DNA from: Fimenecus sp964614605
Lineage (GTDB): Bacteria > Bacillota > Clostridia > Oscillospirales > Acutalibacteraceae
Assembly: GCA_964614605.1 (NCBI GenBank)
Contig: CAZTLU010000016.1
Span: 1-28,010, forward strand
Direction: 5' to 3'
DNA: 28,010 bases
The notes beneath the pieces were generated by a model that saw nothing but the letters and a program-made list of their open reading frames with translations, was not told where the DNA came from and made no database searches. Positions 1 through 8,996 of this stretch are shown one piece after another. Every line of letters begins with the position of its first letter. The stretch's first letter is position 1. A program made the translations under genes and the position numbers.

Positions 1-814
1 CTTTATAATTGTTAGCATTTGCGCCTGAACCACCAACAAGATCGAATCTAATCTGGTCTTTCCAGTGGCTTACTTCAAGAGGAGTAACCTCTGCTGTTTC
101 TTCACCAACTGTAGCTGAAACAACAGTTTGAGAAACATCAATTGATGTCGCTGCAATGTTAGCTGTTGTTGTAGCTGAGTTAGGTGTTTTATAGTACTTC
201 CAAGTTGTCTGAACCGGATTACATGTAAGTGAGCCTGATGTGATAGCAGCGTTTACCGCTGTGCCGTCAGCAACATCAGCAATAACAAATGAAATTGTTG
301 CAATCGGTACTTCTGGGTCAAAGTCATAACCATTGAAACCAGCTTTGTTATTTGATGTGTTTTCGTGCCATCCACCTGATGTATCCTTAGCAACTGTGAA
401 CTTCAAATAATGGTCATAAAGTTTCTGCTCTTCTGCAGTATTAGCTGCTGTAACTTTACTTGCAACTGTTGTTGCCAACCAAGAAAGTTGTGTATCAGCT
501 CCTTTATAGTATGACCTAAATGTATCCTCTGTTGTTGAATTTTCCTTAACATCTGCAATTGGGTTATCATCCTGACTGATTACTGCTGAATTCAAGCCAA
601 TAACAAATGAACCTGTTGCAAGAGATAAATCATCGTCAGCATCCATATAAATGCTGAGAGTTGCTGTTTCACCAGCTGAATAGTACTCTTTATCCCACTC
701 AAGTGAGAAAGCCATCTGAGCATCACCGAGTTCAACTGAAGCAGATGCAGGCACAACAACTACAGTAAGGCAAAGCACAAGTGCAAGAAGAATTGCACTA
801 ATCTTTTTTATCAT
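1..814 (-). CDS. Secreted protein with cohesin-like N-terminal domain (3' end outside window)
   Basis: An open frame of 271 codons starts with ATG at 814 and runs off the left edge without a stop. An AAGGAG ribosome site lies about 8 nt upstream. The first 26 residues form a signal peptide: Lys-Lys, a Leu/Val-rich core, then PASAS as a likely cleavage site. The next ~180 residues recall cohesin or related Ig-like beta-sandwich domains: an AGETATLSIYMD strand, then GSFVIGLNSAVIS, and later PIATISFVIADVADGT, which matches the usual 'ATITF' strand order. No anchoring motif can be seen because the C-terminus is missing. It follows the dockerin-containing gene in the same direction after 82 nt, so the two may be co-transcribed. 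The secreted nature is well supported; the cohesin-like assignment is an inference from strand pattern. Confidence 0.75.
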   Translation of the reverse strand, partial: MIKKISAILLALVLCLTVVVVPASASVELGDAQMAFSLEWDKEYYSAGETATLSIYMDADDDLSLATGSFVIGLNSAVISQDDNPIADVKENSTTEDTFRSYYKGADTQLSWLATTVASKVTAANTAEEQKLYDHYLKFTVAKDTSGGWHENTSNNKAGFNGYDFDPEVPIATISFVIADVADGTAVNAAITSGSLTCNPVQTTWKYYKTPNSATTTANIAATSIDVSQTVVSATVGEETAEVTPLEVSHWKDQIRFDLVGGSGANANNYK

Positions 815-841
815 AGTAGTTTGTCTCCTTTTTTATTATTC

Positions 842-874
842 GGTTACCTGAAAACTTATGATTTTCAGGTAACC
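842..874. other. Perfect 13-bp inverted repeat between two surface-protein genes
   Basis: GGTTACCTGAAAA (842-854) and its exact complement (862-874) flank a 7-nt loop. The hairpin lies between the stop of the dockerin gene and the ribosome site of the next gene. No T-run follows on either strand, so it does not look like an ordinary intrinsic terminator. An mRNA stability, processing or attenuation hairpin, or a protein-binding palindrome, is possible. Confidence 0.7.
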
Positions 875-896
875 ATTAAAATTATTCGATTATCAA

Positions 897-3800
897 TTAG
901 AAAATTTCATATTCAAGGCATGATGCCATTTCAGCAATTTCTGCCTGTGTGGGCATACCTTCATACATCATTTCCCAATATTCCATAACCATTGCGTCAC
1001 CAGAACCAGGAATTGCGTCACCATCAAGGTCACCAGCCATGAACTGATAAAGAGTATCAATACCCTCGTACATCATTTCATAATATTCGCAAATCATAGC
1101 ATCAGATGCACCTACGAGACCGTCCATATCAACATCACCGAAGTAGATGTAAACATAAGTTTCAACAACCTCGCCGTTTTCGTCGAGAACATTGATAAGA
1201 GTACCTGTTGTTTCAACACCGGCGTCGCCAACAACTACCTCAAGGTAATCGTCGCCGTATGCTGTTGTGATGAAGTCAGCGATTGCACCGTCAACTTCAA
1301 ATGCGTCGTTCCAACCGAGTGTATCGAAACCGTAGATAGCGCCGTTATAGTCGCCACAGTTTACTGTGTCGATAATTGCTTCAAATGGAGCGTCTTCCTT
1401 GAGAGCGATTGTGTTAGGCTCAAGTTCTTCTGCGAGCTCGAAGTATGCGATGCAAGCTTCGAGGTTATCATTACATGCATCAACCTTTGCCTGGTTGCTT
1501 GCTCTGTTTGGACGGTCATTATCTGCATACTCATAAGCTGAATCAGCATAGAGGTTCCATGTATTTCCGTCTTCACCAACATAGTAGTAACCAAGACCCT
1601 GGATAAGGTGACCAAGAGCTTCTTCAACTGTAAGGCCCTTGTCGGTAGCGATGTCTGAAAGTACGATTTCGTCAAGGCTCATAGCAAGGATTGACTCTGC
1701 AATGTCAATGTTTGCAAGAAGGTCAGCTGTACCGCCTGCTTCAATAAGTGAATCTGCCTTACGAAGAAGATTCTTCTCAGCTACCATAAGAGCATACTTA
1801 GCAGCAAATACAGTTGAGTTGTAGTTTGCATATTCTGCAGTACCTGCAAGAACTGCTGCAGCGTTTTCATAAGCGCTTGCATAAGCTGCCCAAGAAGCAG
1901 CTGTGTAATCAGCTTCTACATATTCCTGAGCGTCTGCATAAGCAATTTCTTTTGCAAGGAACTGTGTCTGAACAGCTTCTTTATTTGCAGCAACTACCTG
2001 GTTTGTACCGTTGATAGTTGTGCCTGTGAGGAATGAACGATAGTAAGCAACACGAGCTGCCATATCGTCAATATAAAGCTCTGTGTAAACAGGCATCTCC
2101 CATTCTTCGTTAGCTCTAATAGAGTCTGCAACAGCTACTGGGTCATTTTCCAGTCTTGAAGCTGTGATAGCAGCAGCCTTAGTTGCATTTACAGTTTCTT
2201 CGTTTGCGATTACCTTATTAAGCTCTTCTTCGCTGATACCTGAATTCAAAATGTAATATGTATCCAAAACAGCGGGAGCATAGTATGTCTTCATAAGGTT
2301 ACGAGCTTCTGTTCTGAGGTCAGCGTAGCTGAAGTACTCATAGAGTCTGTAATCCTGGTAGTTTACTTCCTTCTCGCCATAACCATCGTCAAGAGCAAGA
2401 ACATCTCCAAGGTCCTGAACATATGAGGGAAGTTCTGACTCTGCGCCTGCTGATGTATTTGCATCTGCAAGAGCATTTTCAAGAGCTTCGTTAGCTGCTT
2501 CAAATCTTTCGATAGCTGCAGGAATCTTAGGCATAATTACATCAACATAGTCTGTTGCACTGTTGCTGTTAGCAGCTGTCATCATTGGGTATGTTGCGTA
2601 CTTAACGATGTCTTTGAATGCTTCATTCCATTCGTTGTAAACATCTTCGTCAGTTACGTCGTACTTTGTGATACCTCTGTCTTTGTTTGCTGTGTAGATA
2701 TCATAGATATCATAATCATCATAGTGGATGAATACCCAGTTCCAAGTAGATGTATGTGAACCGTACTTAACACCAACCTGAGGCCATGCATAAATACCCA
2801 TAGGATAATCTTCGCCCTCATCGGGAGTTTCAGTACCTTCCTTAAAGAAGTAACCGTTACCTACTGCTGAGCCGAGAGCATCTGCTGTGATTGAAGATGG
2901 CCATTCAGATTCGTCCTGTGTTCTGTATGTGAAGTAGCCTGACTGTCCGTACTCGTCATAAGAAGGTGCTGAATAATAAATAGTATCATCTTCACATCCG
3001 TCGCCGTCAGCGTCGCCTTCGTAACTGTCAGGCATCTTCCAATCGTTGAGGTTTGAAGTAACACTCCATGCCAAGCTGTTTTTAAGAGTGATAGCACCCA
3101 TTGCGTTTATAACTGTGTTATAGATATCTTCTGTGAAGATATATGCCTGATAGCTGTTTCTGTATGTTGAGTCAGATGTGTCACCATCATCATGCCAAAC
3201 CTGAGCATCTTCATACTGATTTGTAAAGAATACTGTAATTGACTTGTAAATTCTGCCGCCTATTGGCTCACCGTCTTTACCAACATACTCATAACCGATT
3301 GTGATTGTAACTGCTTCTTCACCATTGTATTTACCGCCGATTTTAATACCAACAGTTTCATAAGGAGAAGCAACACCTTCACCATCACTGAATGTATATG
3401 TGAGTTCGTTAATTGTTGCGTCATCATAAACTTCTTTAATTGCAATCTCATAAGCATGGTCTTCTACAGTAGAACCTCTGTGTATTTCAAGCATACCTGA
3501 TGAGTTGTTGAAGAAGTTAATAACTGTGCTGTCTGCATCAATTGCAGGATAATTGTCTTGACCTGTCCACTGGAATGCATAGTCATTATCATCTCTGAAT
3601 GATGTTGTAATCTGAGGTTCAGCAAGAACCTGCGGATCTGTCTTCCAACCAAGTATGAAGTTAATGAAAGGAAGAACTACATCAAGAAGACCGTTTGTGT
3701 ATGCTGCGGGAAGAGCACCAAGAAGGCCTTCAACAAGAGTTGCGAGATTTGCCTGGTTTGCAAGTGAATCAAAGTCTGTCATTGATGAAGGAAGAAGAGC

Positions 3801-6296
3801 GTATGAACCGCCGCCAACCTTAACAAAGAGACCGTTTACAAGGTTCTTAATAACGCCTGCAAGTGAATCAAGAACGTTAGTTGTTCTTATAAATCCTTCG
3901 GGAATCTGAAGGAGTGCTGTAATATTTTCCCACTCAAGGTTAACAAGAGAAAGGATAAAGTCATAACGAAGAAGCTGTTCAAGCTCTGTACGGTCTTCCG
4001 GTGCAGTTACATTAAGAATTTCATCTATGGGAAGAAGTGAATCAAGAATCTGGTCAAGCTTAACCCAAGGATCCTGAGCTGTAGCAAGGTCAATTGTAAG
4101 ACCTGTTGTGTTAACCATCTTTTCCATCTTCCAGCCATATACTGTGCTTGAGAGAGCCCAGTCAACTATATAGTCAACAACGCCTTCCCAATATGCGTTA
4201 AGTGTAGCCTGAGTTGTGTTTGCTTCCCATGTCTTAGAATCAGCATAGCCAACAGATGTTACACCTTTCCAAGCTTCTTCATCTTCGCCCATATCAGCAA
4301 ATGCACGGATGTATTCCATACCGATGTCAACACCCATTGTAAGAATAACATCAAGCCAATAGCTGTTGTCTTTACCTGATAAGAATGTCTTAACCTTGTC
4401 TGATGTGCTTGTGCCGTAATCAGCATAGATAAGAGCATCATAATTCTTTGTAGGAACAAGCTGTGTTGCAAGCTCGCGAAGAGCTGCTGCAAGGATTGCA
4501 CCTACTGCTGTGCCCTGTGCAAGAAGGTCATCAGCTTCAGGAAGAAGCATCTGAGGCATAAGGCCATCAACTGCAATAGCAGCAAGACCTGTAAGGATTG
4601 TCTGGTTGTCGTCTTCGAGAAGAAGCTTGTAGTAACCATCTGCATAGTCAGAACCGAAGATTGATTCGGGCTGAATTGTAATTACAGCCTGAGCAAGTTC
4701 TTTAATGTTCTGCACAAGAACTGCGTTTGAACCTTTTTCAAATTCAACTTTAGGAACATCAGCAGACTTGTTTTCATTAATGTAATCAAGGTCAAGAACT
4801 TCTGTTGCAACCTTAACGAGGAAGTCGTTAAGATTCATAAGAAGTGTGTCTGTTGTTGAACCGCCGTTTTCAGGAACAAATTCATCCATGAAGTCGCCTG
4901 TGATTTCATAATCCCAGTTAATCATGTAGAAGTATTTGTTTGCACGGGTTGTATCGCATGAGAAAATCTGGTCTTCATAACGATAGTAGTGATTACCATT
5001 AATTACTTCGTAGTATGACCACTCCCAGAGATAGTCGCCCTGTTCCATTGTGAAGATGTTTGTTGTTTCAGCATCATAGTCTGCAAGAGCCATAACTGCA
5101 TCGCTTCCTACATCGCCAACATATGAATATGAAGCGCTGAGGAAACCACCAAGAATTTTCTTGAGTGAACCGTTAAGTACAACGGGAGCCATCTTTTCAA
5201 ATACAATCGGAACGAAAGTATAAAGAAGTTCAGCTGCGCTCATTGTGCTGAGGTCAATAGCAACCTGCTCCTGAAGCCAATAGCTGTTGTCTTCGTACCA
5301 CTTGATGTTTGTTCCGTCTTCTGCTGTGTAAACATAGTCAGAATCTTCAAGGTCGGGATATTCTTTTGTAAGAGTGAATGTCTTCTCTTCTACATAGCTC
5401 CAAGAATCTGCCTCTTCATCATAAGTGTAAATCCAGCTTGTGATGGTGTAGGGGTTTGCTTCTGTATCGATAGTGTACTTATATCTGTAAGTATCACCGA
5501 ATGCATTTAAGAAGCCCTGATGTGCTGATGTAATTGTAACACCGTCTTCAGCAACCTTAAGAGTTGTTGTGCTCATGGGCTTTGTGAAAAGACCTTTTAC
5601 AAAGTTATTGATAACACTTTCAACATTGCCGTCACCCTCAGAATATGTCTTAAGGTTCTTAACTTCTTCGATTGTGTCATCCTTTCTCTCAAACATAGGA
5701 TAAATCATACCCTTGATGAGACCGGGGATGTCAGCAATAATGCTGAGGTCAAGACCTGAAAGTGCAGAAGAAGCAAGACCGAGGTCAACTTCTCCGTCTT
5801 CAATGATACCGGCAATAACACTCTTGTTGTCTGAAAGAGCAGTTGCAAGCTCTGAAACAATATAAAGCTGAGCAGTATTGTCACGAGTCATGCCTGAATC
5901 CCAGTTGTCAAAATTAAGGTCACCAACGATACCGAGCAAGCCGCCAAGAAGACCTACAAGCCAGTTACCAAGAAGGCTCTTAACATTGTCAAGTGTGCCG
6001 CAAATAGCATCAATTGAACGAAGGTCTACACTAAGTGACAAACCTGCAAGGTTGAACAACTGACCGGGGTTGATGTTAGCTGTTGTAAGAACCTGGTCAA
6101 GTGCGTCAAAGACAATTGACATTCTTGTTTCTGTGTCAAGTCTTGTAACCTGTCCATATGGTGAATAAGCATCAAGTGCTTCAAGTTCATCAACTGTCTT
6201 ATAGTTTGCCTTTGCAGCTGACGCCATAACAGTCATTGAAGACAAAATCATCAAAACGGCTAAGAGAACACTTAACAATTTTTTCATTTTGTTCAT
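897..6296 (-). CDS. Giant secreted protein with C-terminal dockerin domain (1799 aa)
   Basis: The start is ATG 6296 (MNKMKKLLSV), because an AGGAGG at about 6307-6312 sits 10 nt upstream. A longer frame beginning at 6326 would translate through that ribosome site. Residues 1-~28 form a signal peptide ending near VMASAA. The C-terminal ~80 residues hold a dockerin: two 12-residue calcium loops at about 1721-1732 (DVDMDGLVGASD) and 1756-1767 (DLDGDAIPGSGD), each followed by an EYYEMMYEG/EYWEMMYEG helix. A FIVAR-like helical segment occurs in the last quarter, around YTAASWAAYASAYENAAA. The large middle is rich in Asp, Tyr and Trp and is not recognised. There is no LPXTG anchor and no glycoside hydrolase motif was recognised. 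It is probably exported and held through a cohesin partner; substrate and role are unknown. Confidence 0.9.
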   Translation of the reverse strand: MNKMKKLLSVLLAVLMILSSMTVMASAAKANYKTVDELEALDAYSPYGQVTRLDTETRMSIVFDALDQVLTTANINPGQLFNLAGLSLSVDLRSIDAICGTLDNVKSLLGNWLVGLLGGLLGIVGDLNFDNWDSGMTRDNTAQLYIVSELATALSDNKSVIAGIIEDGEVDLGLASSALSGLDLSIIADIPGLIKGMIYPMFERKDDTIEEVKNLKTYSEGDGNVESVINNFVKGLFTKPMSTTTLKVAEDGVTITSAHQGFLNAFGDTYRYKYTIDTEANPYTITSWIYTYDEEADSWSYVEEKTFTLTKEYPDLEDSDYVYTAEDGTNIKWYEDNSYWLQEQVAIDLSTMSAAELLYTFVPIVFEKMAPVVLNGSLKKILGGFLSASYSYVGDVGSDAVMALADYDAETTNIFTMEQGDYLWEWSYYEVINGNHYYRYEDQIFSCDTTRANKYFYMINWDYEITGDFMDEFVPENGGSTTDTLLMNLNDFLVKVATEVLDLDYINENKSADVPKVEFEKGSNAVLVQNIKELAQAVITIQPESIFGSDYADGYYKLLLEDDNQTILTGLAAIAVDGLMPQMLLPEADDLLAQGTAVGAILAAALRELATQLVPTKNYDALIYADYGTSTSDKVKTFLSGKDNSYWLDVILTMGVDIGMEYIRAFADMGEDEEAWKGVTSVGYADSKTWEANTTQATLNAYWEGVVDYIVDWALSSTVYGWKMEKMVNTTGLTIDLATAQDPWVKLDQILDSLLPIDEILNVTAPEDRTELEQLLRYDFILSLVNLEWENITALLQIPEGFIRTTNVLDSLAGVIKNLVNGLFVKVGGGSYALLPSSMTDFDSLANQANLATLVEGLLGALPAAYTNGLLDVVLPFINFILGWKTDPQVLAEPQITTSFRDDNDYAFQWTGQDNYPAIDADSTVINFFNNSSGMLEIHRGSTVEDHAYEIAIKEVYDDATINELTYTFSDGEGVASPYETVGIKIGGKYNGEEAVTITIGYEYVGKDGEPIGGRIYKSITVFFTNQYEDAQVWHDDGDTSDSTYRNSYQAYIFTEDIYNTVINAMGAITLKNSLAWSVTSNLNDWKMPDSYEGDADGDGCEDDTIYYSAPSYDEYGQSGYFTYRTQDESEWPSSITADALGSAVGNGYFFKEGTETPDEGEDYPMGIYAWPQVGVKYGSHTSTWNWVFIHYDDYDIYDIYTANKDRGITKYDVTDEDVYNEWNEAFKDIVKYATYPMMTAANSNSATDYVDVIMPKIPAAIERFEAANEALENALADANTSAGAESELPSYVQDLGDVLALDDGYGEKEVNYQDYRLYEYFSYADLRTEARNLMKTYYAPAVLDTYYILNSGISEEELNKVIANEETVNATKAAAITASRLENDPVAVADSIRANEEWEMPVYTELYIDDMAARVAYYRSFLTGTTINGTNQVVAANKEAVQTQFLAKEIAYADAQEYVEADYTAASWAAYASAYENAAAVLAGTAEYANYNSTVFAAKYALMVAEKNLLRKADSLIEAGGTADLLANIDIAESILAMSLDEIVLSDIATDKGLTVEEALGHLIQGLGYYYVGEDGNTWNLYADSAYEYADNDRPNRASNQAKVDACNDNLEACIAYFELAEELEPNTIALKEDAPFEAIIDTVNCGDYNGAIYGFDTLGWNDAFEVDGAIADFITTAYGDDYLEVVVGDAGVETTGTLINVLDENGEVVETYVYIYFGDVDMDGLVGASDAMICEYYEMMYEGIDTLYQFMAGDLDGDAIPGSGDAMVMEYWEMMYEGMPTQAEIAEMASCLEYEIF

Positions 6297-6652
6297 ATTA
6301 TTTTTTCCTCCTATTGGATTTTGCATACTAATGTTATATGCAAGTTTAATAGTCCCTCAACTATTTTTTTTGCATCGCCGTTGAAGGTCAAGCGATACGA
6401 GAGCAACAATAACTCCACTCTCTGACCCAGCCGTGCAACTACATCCTGCATTCGGCAGAGCTCGTCAAAAGTGCCCTTATTTACCCGGACTGCCCTCCAC
6501 CGCTTCCGCTTTAATTTACACCAAAAGAAAGCCGGCGGAAGACTGATGATACACACCCGAGTTATTACCCTAGGGATGTGTATCTTTCGTGGGGAAGCAA
6601 GCGCCTTTCTAAAAAAGAAGACACCTCGCCCCATTACACCATTCCTATGGTT
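6297..6652 (-). ncRNA. Candidate structured leader RNA of the dockerin gene (~350 nt)
   Basis: This GC-richer block between AT-rich flanks has at least six hairpins: ACCAT/ATGGT (6638-6651); GGGG/CCCC (6591-6632); GATACACA-CCC/GGG-TGTGTATC (6548-6584); CTTCCGC/GCGGAAG (6503-6541); CTCTG-CCG-TGCA/TGCA-CGG-CAGAG (6420-6460); GCATCGC/GCGATAC (6372-6398). AATAGT/ACTATT (6348-6365) and TTGCATA/TATGCAA (6321-6343) follow next to the ribosome site. In two stems (position pairs 73/97 and 99/27 within 6373-6397 and 6599-6627) the minus-strand RNA forms G-U wobbles where the plus strand would have A-C mismatches, which favours minus-strand transcription. A promoter at 6659-6687 would start RNA at about 6652. 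I do not recognise a known riboswitch class, and no intrinsic terminator lies before the gene. Confidence 0.6.
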
Positions 6653-6658
6653 ATAGCC

Positions 6659-6687
6659 ATTATACAAAGTTTTTTTAAAAATATCAA
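6659..6687 (-). promoter_or_regulatory. Sigma-A promoter of the leader RNA and dockerin gene
   Basis: On the minus strand, TTGATA (6687-6682) and TATAAT (6664-6659) are separated by exactly 17 nt. The predicted transcript start near 6652 coincides with the first hairpin of the structured block. Confidence 0.75.
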
Positions 6688-6993
6688 TAGCAAATTCACA
6701 TTTTTTTCGTTTTTTTGCAAATATTACATATTTTTTTTGGTTGATTTGTGCAAAAGCACAAAATAAAATTTTGGCATTTCGACGAAATTCTAAAAAATTT
6801 GTAAATAAATCAACATTTTATCTATTATGTACCACACTTTGTTAATTTTTGGCACTTTATGCAACACTTTTGTTGAAAAGTGTCGATTATCTTGTTAGTT
6901 TTGGCTAAAAACACAAGATGTGGTGTAAGTAAAATTTTTAATGGTCAAGATATTGAAAAATGATAAATGTAAAGTGCAAAACGCAAAATTATA
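6688..6993. other. AT-rich gene-free stretch
   Basis: No supported gene. The sequence is strongly AT-rich with T and A runs. The only clear structure is a perfect 8-bp inverted repeat, ACACTTTT/AAAAGTGT, at 6864-6883 with a GTTG loop, which contains the 9-mer TGTTGAAAA. It has no adjacent T-run typical of a terminator. Confidence 0.5.
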
Positions 6994-7074
6994 ATGTCAT
7001 TTTGAACGAAGTGAAAGCATCATTTGTGAAATGCACCCTTTGGTTGAGATTCTTCGCTTCGTTCAGAATGACAT
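6994..7074. repeat. MITE-like palindromic repeat, family 2, copy 1
   Basis: About 81 bp with imperfect terminal inverted repeats of more than 20 bp: ATGTCATTTTGAACGAAG at the left and its near complement ending GAATGACAT at the right. The same type of repeat recurs at 13242 and 13469. No coding capacity. Confidence 0.75.
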
Positions 7075-7090
7075 ATTACCATTTTTTCAT

Positions 7091-7124
7091 AAAAACACGG
7101 CGGGTCCAAAACAACCCGCCGTGT
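7091..7124 (-). terminator. Rho-independent terminator of the Lgt-like gene
   Basis: An 11-bp perfect GC-rich stem, ACACGGCGGGT/ACCCGCCGTGT (7095-7105 and 7114-7124), has an 8-nt loop and is followed on the minus strand by TTTT. It lies just after the stop codon at 7129. Confidence 0.9.
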
Positions 7125-7128
7125 AATA

Positions 7129-8127
7129 TTAAAATTTAATTCGAGCTTTTCTTTTTTTTACTTCTCTTTTTTTCTTTGCTTTTTCTCTTTTTTGCTTAGT
7201 TTCTTCGGCTTTTATTCTTCCTGCCTCCGAAAGAGTGCCGTCATCTTCAAGTTTATTAACTCTTTTAACCGTAATGCCGATAACTCCTCGATAGGGTTTA
7301 TCAAAATGAGCATTGATTTTGTCGCCGTATTTCTTAACAACGAACAAAAGAATAATACCGACAACCACACCAATGATACACAATATATGATATGTTTTAA
7401 GCGGCCCCAACACATTTTTTTCACGGCGTAAAAATTCGCTGAAGAAGCGGGTGCCGCTGAAAAGAATTAAATAAGTGGGGAAAAGGGTTCCGGTTTTGGC
7501 TTTCTTTTTATAGAACATCATAAATATGAATATCAACAATGCCCATAATATTTCAATCAGTTGCACAGGAACTTCATAGCGTTCATTACGGTAATTATAT
7601 AAACCGTGTTCCCATTCTATTCCATAACAACAGCCATAAATGAAACAAGCGAATTTTGAGAATATCAATGCCAAGGGATATGAAGGTGTAACCCAATCCA
7701 TTTGTTTAAGCGGGTTAACACCCACAATACAGCAATAAAGGATATATATAGCCCCGTTAATGAATAACAAAGCAAAATAGTTTGCGCCCGTTCCTACAAG
7801 CCTGCCAAAAGGCCTATTAAATATACCATAATATTGTATGTAGGAAGCCATTATATAGATTTCAAGAATAAGCCATAGGTAATCTTTTGATAAAAAGCTG
7901 ATCACCTTGCTGAACAATTTCTTAAACCACGGTATTTCTTCATGTGATGAACCCAAGCGCTTTTGATATATTCTTTGAAAAAATCCCTGTATTCTTTCAA
8001 CACAAAAGCTTGGAATATCTCTTTTTTGTCTGAAATGCAAATACTGATATATTAAAAGAATATAAAGAGCAATGGTGTTGATGTTTTCATAATAAGATTG
8101 TCTTACTTCTTTGATTGCCTCTAACAT
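7129..8127 (-). CDS. Lgt-like integral membrane protein (prolipoprotein diacylglyceryl transferase family)
   Basis: 332 residues with several hydrophobic segments and a very basic C-terminal tail (Lys/Arg-rich last ~35 residues). Two blocks recall Lgt: YPLALIFSKFACFIYGCCYG, the counterpart of the 'GRxGCFxxGCCYG' form, and GTRFFSEFLRRE, the counterpart of the conserved Arg segment near the Lgt C-terminus, with VPVQLIEILW between them. The HGG motif of canonical Lgt is not visible; that position reads as an ordinary transmembrane segment. True Lgt transfers diacylglyceryl from phosphatidylglycerol to the lipobox Cys of prelipoproteins; whether this paralogue does so is uncertain. It follows two lipoprotein genes in the same direction. 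The start ATG 8127 has AAGGAG upstream, and a strong terminator follows the gene. Confidence 0.7.
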   Translation of the reverse strand: MLEAIKEVRQSYYENINTIALYILLIYQYLHFRQKRDIPSFCVERIQGFFQRIYQKRLGSSHEEIPWFKKLFSKVISFLSKDYLWLILEIYIMASYIQYYGIFNRPFGRLVGTGANYFALLFINGAIYILYCCIVGVNPLKQMDWVTPSYPLALIFSKFACFIYGCCYGIEWEHGLYNYRNERYEVPVQLIEILWALLIFIFMMFYKKKAKTGTLFPTYLILFSGTRFFSEFLRREKNVLGPLKTYHILCIIGVVVGIILLFVVKKYGDKINAHFDKPYRGVIGITVKRVNKLEDDGTLSEAGRIKAEETKQKREKAKKKREVKKRKARIKF

Positions 8128-8175
8128 ATCATCTCTCCTTAACTACTAAAAGCAGTCGTAAAAATAAAAATCATT

Positions 8176-8892
8176 TTAATCGTTAAAAATAAAATTTTCT
8201 TTGATATAGTTTGCAAAATTAAAGGTTTCGTCGTAACCTACGCCATTTTCACAGGCGTAATCAATAGAATAAATTGTTGTTCCCGCTACAAAATAGTGGT
8301 TTTCTGCATAATGAATAACTTCGCCCGCATCATCAACAATTTTATAAATGTAAATTTCACAGAAAAGGTCTTTATCAGTTACAGTTGTCTGACTTCTTTC
8401 AATTTCAAGATTGTAACCCTTTTCAGCGAAAAGAGCAACCAAGCTTTCGTTCTGTGCATCTATCTGGTCAAGATAAATTTTAAAATTATCATTATCATCT
8501 GCATCCATTATAGTATTAAACTTAATATAGCAGTTACCGTCAGTTCCGTCTTTAACCACTTTACCCGATGAGCTTGCGCTCCAGCCTTCAATAATAGAAA
8601 ACTTGTAGTTTCTGCCCATAACATAATCATCACCAACAAAACCGTTGCCAACCTCTACCCAACGAGTCTGGGGTTCGCCATTCTCATATTCTACAATTTC
8701 ACCATCGAAATCTGTTACGAGAACAGCAACTTGATTATCATCATTCACAATAGTATTTCCTTCATCGTCAGTTACCAATGCTACCTCTTCACCGTTAACT
8801 GTAACTGTGTCAAGCTTTTGCTTCTGACAAGCCACAAAGCAGGTGATTACCAAAGTGAATACCAATAAAATTGCTATGATTTTTTTACTCAT
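8176..8892 (-). CDS. Putative lipoprotein of unknown function
   Basis: 238 residues. The N-terminus is a lipoprotein signal (Lys-Lys, hydrophobic core, CFVAC lipobox with Cys22 as the likely lipidated residue), so the mature protein should sit on the outer face of the membrane. The mature part starts with a short acidic, beta-rich stretch (VTVNGEEVALVTDDEGNTIV) and continues with a ~130-residue domain that I cannot assign. A GGAGG ribosome site precedes ATG 8892. The Lgt-like gene lies 48 nt downstream and the DUF3048 lipoprotein gene about 100 nt upstream, all in one direction, so a shared transcript is plausible though a hairpin repeat lies between them. Confidence 0.8.
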   Translation of the reverse strand: MSKKIIAILLVFTLVITCFVACQKQKLDTVTVNGEEVALVTDDEGNTIVNDDNQVAVLVTDFDGEIVEYENGEPQTRWVEVGNGFVGDDYVMGRNYKFSIIEGWSASSSGKVVKDGTDGNCYIKFNTIMDADDNDNFKIYLDQIDAQNESLVALFAEKGYNLEIERSQTTVTDKDLFCEIYIYKIVDDAGEVIHYAENHYFVAGTTIYSIDYACENGVGYDETFNFANYIKENFIFND

Positions 8893-8938
8893 ATTTATTC
8901 CTCCGTATTTTTGGGGATTTTATTTATAAGATGGGAGA

Positions 8939-8987
8939 GAATCCCTCCACCGCTGACGCGGTCCCCCTCCCTTTGACAAGGGAGGCT
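8939..8987 (-). repeat. Two-hairpin 50-bp repeat, family 1, solo copy
   Basis: Plus-strand reading runs from GAATCCCTCC to GGGAGGCT, the same orientation as the copies at 15654 and 18050. It holds ACCGC-TGAC-GCGGT and CCTCCCTT-TGAC/GTCA-AAGGGAGG hairpins. It lies 9 nt after the stop codon of the DUF3048 gene. No partner copy is present nearby. Confidence 0.85.
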
Positions 8988-8996
8988 ATTATAAGT

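Noticed and set aside
842..874. Intrinsic terminator between the two surface genes
   Set aside because: The stem is strong but neither strand has the following T-run, so it is listed as a hairpin of unknown role.
6481..6520. RNase P RNA (GAGG..AGUCCGGG-like stretch)
   Set aside because: Only a few bases match. The other universally conserved RNase P RNA segments, such as ACAGAA, are absent.
6311..6667. 118-codon open frame on the minus strand across the structured leader
   Set aside because: It starts at the predicted transcript edge, has no ribosome site, shows no domain pattern and overlaps the start of the dockerin gene. The hairpins explain the region better.
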